From Deltaproteobacteria bacterium UBA7527 (GTDB taxonomy: Bacteria > Desulfobacterota > Syntrophorhabdia > Syntrophorhabdales > Syntrophorhabdaceae), in assembly GCA_002478225.1 (NCBI GenBank), contig DLMV01000065.1:17877-25498 (forward strand): DNA of 7,622 bases, given 5' to 3'. The position numbers were made by a program, and so were the translations under genes. The stretch's first letter is position 1. Each line of letters starts with the position of its first letter. Positions 1 to 4,665 of the stretch are shown here, in pieces. Below the pieces are notes generated by a model. It did not search any database, had not been told where the DNA came from, and was given only the letters and a program-made list of their open reading frames with translations.

Positions 1-874
1 CATTCGCAAAATCATCATAACGCTTTATCTGCAGATCTATTTCAGCCATTTTCTGCTTGCCTGCCTGGATGTCTTTGGGGTCAGTGACGGAAATGAGGTA
101 TTTCTCGAGGCTTTGTTGCGCATCGTGGAACTTCCGCTGCTGTCCCCGTGCATAGGCGCCCTTCTCCTGCGCAAGCGCCAGGTTGAAGTAGGGCTCGGGG
201 AGCCACGGCGCCAGACGGGAAGCCCTGTCGAAGTGATCCTCCGCTACTGCAAAATCCTCCGGACGCTTCGCAAACTTGAAGGCGGCCATACCTTTTGTCA
301 TCTCGTCCCGGGCTGCCTGCGGCGCCATTGGCGGCGGTTTGAGTGAACGCGCCATGCGGACGATTGTCTCGAGGTCCCGGCTGCCGCTCTTGATAAGGGC
401 ATCGAAGTCCTGGCGGGAAGAACCACCGCCCTGACTGCGGATTGCTGCAGCGGTCTGCGGATGGTTCTGTTTGTCGGCAATAATAGCCGGGGTGTCGCCG
501 AACATGTCTTTAGCATTGACATCCGCGCCTTTCTCCACAAGGAGCTTTGCTGCGTTGGTATGGCCCTTGTCGGCTGCCAGATGGAGCGCGGTTTGCTTCT
601 TTCTGTTGCTGACATTTACATCAGCCCCCTTCTCTATCAAAACGCGCACAACGTCTGTATTGCCATAATAGGCAGCCCATATAAGAGCGGTAACACCATC
701 GCTGTCCTTTGCATTTACATCAGCTCCCCTCTCAGCGAGTGCCCGGACCTCTTTGGCGTTATTGTTGATGGCCTCGTTCATGAGCTTATTTTCAAGTTCG
801 CCTGCCAAGGCAGTTGACGCCAACGCCAAAAAACACGCCATTACCAAAAGGAAAAGCGTACGTATCGATTTCAT
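1..874 (-). CDS. Exported ankyrin-repeat protein with TPR-like C-terminal region (3' end beyond window)
   Basis: The frame is open from an ATG at 874 to the left edge, giving 291 codons with no stop, so the C-terminus is missing. An AGGGGG Shine-Dalgarno (882-887) lies 7 bases upstream. Residues 1-24 form a signal peptide (MKSIR n-region, Leu/Ala-rich core, cleavage after ALA-24), so the protein should act outside the cytoplasm. About four ankyrin repeats follow (roughly 29-57, 60-90, 93-123, 126-148), with typical TALxxAA...G and LxEKGADVNAK motifs. Residues ~185-285 are helical and TPR-like (A..HFDRASRLAPW, PYFNLALAQEKGAY, AQQSLEKYL). Ankyrin repeats bind proteins, and no catalytic motif is visible. 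It is the last visible gene of a five-gene minus-strand run, 34 bases after the preceding ankyrin gene. Unlike its three paralogs it does not stop after the repeats. The ankyrin and export calls are firm; the partner and role are unknown. Confidence 0.88.
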   Translation of the reverse strand, partial: MKSIRTLFLLVMACFLALASTALAGELENKLMNEAINNNAKEVRALAERGADVNAKDSDGVTALIWAAYYGNTDVVRVLIEKGADVNVSNRKKQTALHLAADKGHTNAAKLLVEKGADVNAKDMFGDTPAIIADKQNHPQTAAAIRSQGGGSSRQDFDALIKSGSRDLETIVRMARSLKPPPMAPQAARDEMTKGMAAFKFAKRPEDFAVAEDHFDRASRLAPWLPEPYFNLALAQEKGAYARGQQRKFHDAQQSLEKYLISVTDPKDIQAGKQKMAEIDLQIKRYDDFAN

Positions 875-908
875 TACAGAGCCCCCTTTATTAAAGTTTC
901 TTGAATGA

Positions 909-1514
909 TCACCGCGCACCTGCCTGCTCGAGAATGCCTATTACATCGTTCAGCGCTTTCTTGTGGCCCGGTGACGTGTCTTTCTGGTTTTTCATGAATT
1001 GTGCCATACTCAGCGCTGTCTGACTCATGTCATCTTTTGCATTTACGTTTGCCCCATTTTTAATAAGAAGCCGTACTACATCGGTATGGCCATACATGGC
1101 CGCATACGTTAATGCCCTGACGCCGCCATTGTTCTTTGCGTTCACATCCGCACCCTTTTCTATCAATGTCTGCACATTATCTGCAAGACCATATATGGCA
1201 GCGTTTATCAATGCCGTGCTCCCGTCCTTGTCGTATGCGTTCACATCCGCACCCTTTTCAATTAAAAATCGTACTACCTCATTGAAACCTCTGGATCGGT
1301 TCATAGACGCCCGTATCAACGCCGTCTGCCCGAGGAAACTCTCTCTTGCGTTTACATTCGCGCCCTTTTCCACCAGTTCCCGGACCTTCGCCGGATTGCT
1401 GCCGACGCTGGTTTCACTTAATAGACTGTTTTCAAGCTCGCCGGCGAAGGCAGTGCTTGCCAAGGCCATACTCAACAGGAGTATTACAAGGATATGACGG
1501 GTAATCTGTCCCAT
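909..1514 (-). CDS. Exported ankyrin-repeat protein, 201 residues
   Basis: The ATG at 1514 is chosen because AGAGGAGG (1522-1529) sits 7 bases upstream and because it yields a 24-residue signal peptide (MGQITRHIL n-region, hydrophobic core, cleavage ASTAFA|GELE) matching the neighbouring paralogs. A longer reading from GTG at 1565 adds 17 residues and would overlap the previous stop, but has no Shine-Dalgarno. The mature protein is almost wholly ankyrin: a degenerate first repeat (~30-57), then ~62-94, 98-128, 131-161 and a capping repeat ~164-201. Each has the consensus TALxxAxxxG...V..LIEKGADVNAK, and the protein ends in LEQAGAR. It is likely a periplasmic protein-binding scaffold or inhibitor; the ligand cannot be read from sequence. 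It lies 47 bases after the upstream ankyrin gene and 34 before the downstream one, consistent with co-transcription. Confidence 0.9.
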   Translation of the reverse strand: MGQITRHILVILLLSMALASTAFAGELENSLLSETSVGSNPAKVRELVEKGANVNARESFLGQTALIRASMNRSRGFNEVVRFLIEKGADVNAYDKDGSTALINAAIYGLADNVQTLIEKGADVNAKNNGGVRALTYAAMYGHTDVVRLLIKNGANVNAKDDMSQTALSMAQFMKNQKDTSPGHKKALNDVIGILEQAGAR

Positions 1515-1521
1515 GATCTTG

Positions 1522-1529
1522 CCTCCTCT
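1522..1529 (-). promoter_or_regulatory. Ribosome binding site deciding the start at 1514
   Basis: On the minus strand AGAGGAGG lies 7 bases before the ATG at 1514. It is a near-perfect anti-SD match and argues against the longer GTG/ATG starts at 1565/1562. Confidence 0.85.
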
Positions 1530-1561
1530 TTTGTTGAAATAGCACGTACCGGTTTCACGCA

Positions 1562-1951
1562 TCACCTCGCACCCGCCTTCCTGAGCATTTGAGATATCTC
1601 TTTTCTGCGTGCGGCCTCACCAACGTTATTAGGGTCCGGGATAATGTTCTCCGAGTTCCACAGTACGGTAGAGCCTATTTTATCTTTAGCGTTTACATTT
1701 GCACCTTTTTCTATCAGGATTTTAACGATTTCTGTATAACCGTTACTTGCGGCAGATATCAGAGCTGTTGAGCCGCTGGTCCACCTTGCATTTACGTTTG
1801 CACCTTTTTCGATGAGGGTACGAACATTATTGGTGTATCCATTCATGGCGGCATCCAAGAGTTGTTCCTCAAGTTGGCCCGCAGAAACAGCAAATACCGC
1901 AGCAAGTGAAAATATAAAAGCTAAAGCAAGACGTCGAATAGCATGTTTCAT
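1562..1951 (-). CDS. Short exported ankyrin-repeat protein, 129 residues
   Basis: The start ATG at 1951 is preceded by AAGGAG (1959-1964) with 7-base spacing. Residues 1-24 are a signal peptide with an Arg-rich n-region (MKHAIRR), an Ala/Leu/Phe core and cleavage after VSA-24, followed by GQLEEQLL, equivalent to GELEN in its paralogs. Two well-formed ankyrin repeats follow (about 30-57 and 60-90, both with LIEKGANVNA), then a third, incomplete one (~93-129) ending in LRKAGAR. It is the smallest of the four paralogs, and two to three repeats is near the minimum for a stable ankyrin fold, so it may be a shortened copy, though nothing shows that it is broken. It sits between two longer ankyrin genes in the same direction, with gaps of 40 and 47 bases. 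Its function is unknown beyond likely protein binding outside the cytoplasm. Confidence 0.88.
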   Translation of the reverse strand: MKHAIRRLALAFIFSLAAVFAVSAGQLEEQLLDAAMNGYTNNVRTLIEKGANVNARWTSGSTALISAASNGYTEIVKILIEKGANVNAKDKIGSTVLWNSENIIPDPNNVGEAARRKEISQMLRKAGAR

Positions 1952-1991
1952 CTTTAAACTCCTTCTTTTTCAAGTACGAATATTTGACGGA

Positions 1992-2501
1992 TCACCGTGC
2001 CCCCGCTCTCTCAAGCATGCGTATGATCTCTTCGATCTCGCCCTGCTGCTTTGGTCCATAGCCAAAATCTGCTTTGCCCACACTTCTCATGAACCGGGCA
2101 TTTTTTAATGCTGTTTGGCCCGATTTGGTGGCTATATTGAGATTTGCCCCTTTTTCTATCAGGGCACGTACAATATTCACGGAACCGGCCCGGACAGCGT
2201 ACATCAGAGGTGTCTGGCCATTTTTGTCGTACGCATTTACATCCGCTCCCTTTTCTATCAAGAAGAGAGCAACCTCTTTGTTGCGATCACCCATGCGGGC
2301 TGCGTTCATAAGGGCAGTCATTCCGACAGCATTCCTTGCGTTGATATTCGCCCCTTTCTCGACTAAATTACGCACGCTTGTCAGATCGCCGATACTTGCA
2401 TACATAATTAATGAACTCTCTAATTCGCCTGCAAGGGCGATTGAAAAAAGTGCCGCCGACAACTGTAATATCAAAACAAGACAGGAGAATATCTTTTTCA
2501 T
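1992..2501 (-). CDS. Exported ankyrin-repeat protein, 169 residues
   Basis: The ATG at 2501 follows an AAGGAGAGG Shine-Dalgarno (2505-2513) and gives a 24-residue signal peptide (MKKIF n-region, hydrophobic core, cleavage SIALA|GELES). The in-frame GTG at 2516 would place the Shine-Dalgarno inside the coding sequence and is rejected. Mature ankyrin repeats lie at ~29-56, 60-92, 95-125, with a C-terminal capping repeat ~128-167 carrying an insert (around GKADFGYGPKQQ). The protein ends in LERAGAR like two of its paralogs. It is the first ankyrin gene after the putative papain-fold enzyme, 97 bases downstream of it. That gap is the largest in the run and could hold an extra promoter, but no clear hexamers are seen. 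It is a likely periplasmic binding protein; if any paralog partners the upstream enzyme, this one is best placed by position. Confidence 0.9.
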   Translation of the reverse strand: MKKIFSCLVLILQLSAALFSIALAGELESSLIMYASIGDLTSVRNLVEKGANINARNAVGMTALMNAARMGDRNKEVALFLIEKGADVNAYDKNGQTPLMYAVRAGSVNIVRALIEKGANLNIATKSGQTALKNARFMRSVGKADFGYGPKQQGEIEEIIRMLERAGAR

Positions 2502-2504
2502 GGT

Positions 2505-2513
2505 CCTCTCCTT
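2505..2513 (-). promoter_or_regulatory. Ribosome binding site deciding the start at 2501
   Basis: Minus-strand AAGGAGAGG lies just upstream of the ATG at 2501, 3 bases after its last G. It overlaps the alternative GTG-start reading from 2516, which is therefore unlikely to be used. Confidence 0.8.
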
Positions 2514-2598
2514 CACATGAAACTCTTAAGGTATTTTTTTGTTTTTTGCGGTTGCTGGAGCGCACCCGGCTTCATAATTACGCAACTTGTTTGATATT

Positions 2599-3981
2599 TT
2601 ATTGTTTTTTCTCATCTTTTTTCCGCACGCTCAACTGATGGACCAAAAAGTACTGCTGGTTCTCATAAAAATCGGACGGGCTAAAGTTAACAAACTGTTT
2701 TTTATTAAGGCCGGTATCGACTCCGGATATCTTCGCGTTCGCGCTTTGCGTTTCGGGAACTCCACGGCCCGCACGCAAGAGCAGCCATCGGGAGGCCTCA
2801 GAACAGACCATTCCGGTGTCGCTACTTCCCACGTGTGGGACCCCGGACGGCCAATACGTCGTCGTATTTCTCAATTCATGCGCACCTTTCCACAGCTCTT
2901 CACCCTCATGCTGCGAAAGCGGCTGACCAACCAGCGTCGCTACATCCATCTTACGTGCGCCATATTCTTTGAGAAACGCCTGCTCTTCTTTAATAATCGG
3001 GCCTTTGCCCGTGTTGTCCATATACCAACGCTTACCGTTGCGCTCGCCTAAAAATATCGCCGCATGCGATGCCGGAGAGCTCCAGTTGCCCGAGCCCCAG
3101 CGGTCCATTAAATTTATGCCGTTGCTTACCCCAACCTCCCAAAGGCCCGCCTTTTTCCAATCCTTTTTCGGCCAAGGCGCCACCAGAATAATATCTCCGG
3201 CTGCCAGGTTGTCTATATTTTTGACAGGACTTGGCGGTTCCTTTGTTTTGAACGATCTTAATATTTCCTGTGCCTGCGCATTAGGTTGGGCAGTGCGCTT
3301 AAAGATAGTGTCGGAAAAATTGTCCAGAAGATCCTTTCGAAACTGAGTGGGTTTATCGACGCCGGCTTGCACCTTGATAACGCCAATATTGATATTCTTA
3401 CCGACATCCAGTTTTGACGGTCCCTTTACCCGGGTATCGACGGGCGCCGAGCCGGGCGATCCTTTATCAAAGAGCGTTTTGAGCCCAAGGTCGCCTGTGC
3501 CCGTGTCGCCGATGTCCTTCAAACCCAAGGCGCCGGAGTCAGCGCCCTTGAGCCCGAGTTCGCCCTCGGCGATGCCCTTCATGCTCTTCAAGGCCTCTTG
3601 CTTGTTCCTTTCGAACTGTTCCCGTCTGAGCCTGGCTGCCTCTTCCTCTTTCCTCGCTTGTTCTTCAAGTTCCTGCTGTCTTTGCCGTTCCGCCTCCAGC
3701 AGCCGCTGCCGCTCGGCCTCGTGGTCGTATGCAGGTGCGCCGGTACCAGCGCCGCCTCTCTGCCCGCCACCCCAGTTGGGTCCGGGGTTGCAGCTCGGCC
3801 CCCTCGATGAGTAGGTGCCGCCGCAGCTCTCGCACCATTGTTTGTAGGCGCGCGCCCAGCTTCCCCCAAAGCCGGAAGGGGGACGGTTGCAGTCAACGGC
3901 AAAGGATATTGTCGGGAGAAAGAGGAGGAAAGCTATGATCCACGTAAGAACAGATGCGAACATTTCTATTTTCCGCTGCAT
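2599..3981 (-). CDS. Secreted multidomain protein with putative permuted NlpC/P60 (YiiX-like) papain-fold domain
   Basis: Numbering is from the ATG at 3981 (460 residues). Residues 1-28 are a signal peptide (MQRK n-region, hydrophobic core, cleavage near SFA-28). A Cys-rich segment follows (C31, C50, C53, C64), then a Gly-rich stretch (~70-82), a highly charged Glu/Arg/Gln coiled coil (~87-132), and a linker with three LGLK motifs (142-145, 152-155, 165-168). The C-terminal domain (~255-450) has a GDIIL motif (262-266), a SHAAIFLG motif with H306, and MVCSEAS with C393. That layout, GD then His-strand then Cys-Ser-Glu helix, is what I expect of circularly permuted NlpC/P60 enzymes of the YiiX/DUF830 type, which may cleave peptide or amide bonds. 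Substrate is unknown; the cell wall or an exported protein is possible. Start is uncertain: ATG 3963 lacks a basic n-region, TTG 4011 may be a -35 box, and none has a strong Shine-Dalgarno. It is the first gene of a run with four exported ankyrin paralogs. Confidence 0.82.
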   Translation of the reverse strand: MQRKIEMFASVLTWIIAFLLFLPTISFAVDCNRPPSGFGGSWARAYKQWCESCGGTYSSRGPSCNPGPNWGGGQRGGAGTGAPAYDHEAERQRLLEAERQRQQELEEQARKEEEAARLRREQFERNKQEALKSMKGIAEGELGLKGADSGALGLKDIGDTGTGDLGLKTLFDKGSPGSAPVDTRVKGPSKLDVGKNINIGVIKVQAGVDKPTQFRKDLLDNFSDTIFKRTAQPNAQAQEILRSFKTKEPPSPVKNIDNLAAGDIILVAPWPKKDWKKAGLWEVGVSNGINLMDRWGSGNWSSPASHAAIFLGERNGKRWYMDNTGKGPIIKEEQAFLKEYGARKMDVATLVGQPLSQHEGEELWKGAHELRNTTTYWPSGVPHVGSSDTGMVCSEASRWLLLRAGRGVPETQSANAKISGVDTGLNKKQFVNFSPSDFYENQQYFLVHQLSVRKKDEKKQ

Positions 3982-3982
3982 T

Positions 3983-4011
3983 ATTTTGCTGTAAATCAAA
4001 CATGCTGTCAA
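3983..4011 (-). promoter_or_regulatory. Possible sigma-70 promoter for the enzyme-ankyrin operon
   Basis: On the minus strand a perfect TTGACA (4011-4006) is followed after 17 bases by CAAAAT (3988-3983, 4 of 6 to TATAAT). If active, transcription would begin near 3976, just past the ATG at 3981, and would force translation from the ATG at 3963. The TTG that could open a longer reading frame at 4011 is then the first bases of the -35 box. The -10 element is weak, so this is tentative. Confidence 0.35.
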
Positions 4012-4091
4012 GCGGAAACAGGATCATTCCTTGACTTTGGCACGGTAAACCATTAATTTAAGTATACAATATTGCAGAAGGAGCGAAGCAG
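4012..4091. other. Divergent intergenic promoter region
   Basis: About 80 bases separate the minus-strand operon from the plus-strand small gene, and promoters for both directions should lie here or just inside it. On the plus strand TTGACT (4031-4036) and TACAAT (4065-4070) are recognisable hexamers but are 28 bases apart, too far to pair. On the minus strand TATACT (4067-4062) is a fair -10 without a good -35. The core around GTATAC is AT-rich. No terminator or operator can be asserted. Confidence 0.4.
4078..4083 (+). promoter_or_regulatory. Ribosome binding site of the 116-residue protein gene
   Basis: AAGGAG lies 8 bases before the ATG at 4092, which fixes that start and is the best evidence that this small gene is translated. 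Confidence 0.8.
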
Positions 4092-4442
4092 ATGATAAGG
4101 GCGAAGCTATGGTTCCGGTGTGCAGCGATGCATGACCCGGTGACGCCCATGGTGGCGCAGCCGGCGCTCGTCGGTTGGGAGGCGAAAAAAAGAAGGGTCG
4201 ATCTCACCATTGAACGGTCATTCAACGGAGAGGAACTTGTCAAACGAATGAAAGGGTGGGTAACCACTGATCCCGTTAAAGTTGCCGAGGTGGTGAAGAG
4301 ATACGGCAAATTAAAGGTCCTTGACGACAGGGAGCTTGTCATCGAACTGGAGAAGGAGGATGATTTCGATAAGCTCCAAGATGACCTCACAGCGGAATTC
4401 GGCGGCGAAGTGGATATCGAGATGGTGAAGAAGGGAAAATAG
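4092..4442 (+). CDS. Small protein of unknown function, 116 residues
   Basis: I do not recognise this protein. It has a strong Shine-Dalgarno (AAGGAG, 4078-4083), a complete frame ending in TAG, and a composition typical of a real soluble protein. The first ~28 residues are mildly hydrophobic with a Cys (MIRAKLWFRCAAMHD...), but there is no convincing signal peptide or membrane helix. The rest is highly charged: basic KKRR near residue 33, then alternating predicted helix and strand (ELVKRMKGW, DPVKVAEVVKRYGKLKVLDDRELVIELE) and an acidic helix (EDDFDKLQDDLTAEFGG) before a Lys-rich end. The helix/strand alternation could fit a small alpha-beta fold, which is inference only. It is transcribed away from the enzyme-ankyrin operon and toward lepA, but a 223-base repeat-bearing gap makes co-transcription with lepA doubtful. 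Confidence 0.75.
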   Translation: MIRAKLWFRCAAMHDPVTPMVAQPALVGWEAKKRRVDLTIERSFNGEELVKRMKGWVTTDPVKVAEVVKRYGKLKVLDDRELVIELEKEDDFDKLQDDLTAEFGGEVDIEMVKKGK

Positions 4443-4450
4443 GGCGGTTC

Positions 4451-4478
4451 ATAGTTCATGGCTGATAGCTTATGGCAA
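4451..4478. repeat. Two-copy direct repeat, 14-base period
   Basis: ATAGTTCATGGCTG (4451-4464) is followed directly by ATAGCTTATGGCAA (4465-4478); 10 of the first 12 positions match. It abuts the left arm of the longer inverted repeat. Confidence 0.6.
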
Positions 4479-4622
4479 ATCCTAAATCTGAATATCTAAA
4501 TCCTAAACAAGCACAAATGTTCCAATGTCCAAATATCAAAACGTGCTTGAAGGTTTTTGTTTTGAACATTTGATATTTTGATTTTGATATTGTTTAGATT
4601 TCGATATGAGAAATTAGGATTT
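4477..4622. repeat. Long imperfect inverted repeat (intergenic palindromic element)
   Basis: The outer arms match perfectly over 9 bases: AAATCCTAA (4477-4485) and TTAGGATTT (4614-4622). Inside, ATATC (4492-4496) mirrors GATAT (4603-4607), and TAAACAA (4504-4510) mirrors TTGTTTA (4590-4596). Further AT-rich pairing reaches the centre near 4540-4558. A competing inner stem CAAGCAC (4508-4514) with GTGCTTG (4543-4549) is followed by a T-rich run (4553-4563), so in RNA the region might also act as a weak terminator for the gene ending at 4442. I recall similar CTAAATCCTAAAC-type intergenic palindromes in deltaproteobacterial and related genomes, but cannot confirm membership of a family here. 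Confidence 0.75.
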
Positions 4623-4665
4623 CAAAGCTGATCTTAACTCGTAAGAAGAAGCCGCTGACAATTAT

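Larger units (their letters stand above)
4443..4665. other. Intergenic region with repeats upstream of lepA, no gene seen
   Basis: These 223 bases hold no credible coding frame. They contain a 14-base-period direct repeat (4451-4478) and a long AT-rich imperfect inverted repeat (4477-4622), then ~43 bases leading into lepA. An in-frame TAA at 4642-4644 shows lepA cannot start further upstream. No clear sigma-70 hexamer pair for lepA is visible, and the usual 5-12 base window before its ATG has no Shine-Dalgarno; the nearest purine run, AAGAAGAAG (4643-4651), lies 14 bases or more away. Confidence 0.6.

Noticed and set aside
1027..1497. Plus-strand open frame across the ankyrin gene, with repeated FAPFSI-type segments
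   Set aside because: It is the antisense of the GADVNA/LIEKGA ankyrin codons; its repeats mirror the real gene and it has no convincing ribosome binding site. The same holds for the plus-strand frames at 461-817 and 2074-2520.
1515..1565. Longer N-terminus (17 extra residues) for the 201-residue ankyrin protein, overlapping the previous stop
   Set aside because: The strong Shine-Dalgarno at 1522-1529 and the exact 24-residue signal peptide shared with the paralogs favour the ATG at 1514.
612..1810. Regularly spaced ~99-base sequence similarity, suggestive of a CRISPR-like or satellite array
   Set aside because: The periodicity is the 33-codon ankyrin repeat within open reading frames, with divergent units and no spacers.
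2536..2575. Possible terminator hairpin between the enzyme gene and the first ankyrin gene
   Set aside because: Pairing of GGTTGC with GCGCACC needs a bulge and gives only six pairs. The adjacent homopolymer is an A-run, not a T-run, in the direction of transcription.
2587..3814. Plus-strand open frames opposite the secreted enzyme (2587-3051, 2969-3346, 3347-3814)
   Set aside because: They are antisense shadows rich in Ser/Pro/Leu. The minus-strand frame has a signal peptide, coiled coil and recognisable motifs, so it is the real gene.
3588..3902. Minus-strand 104-residue frame overlapping the enzyme's coiled-coil region
   Set aside because: It is an out-of-frame reading of the Glu/Arg-rich segment, with low-complexity Ala/Thr/Arg composition and no start signal.
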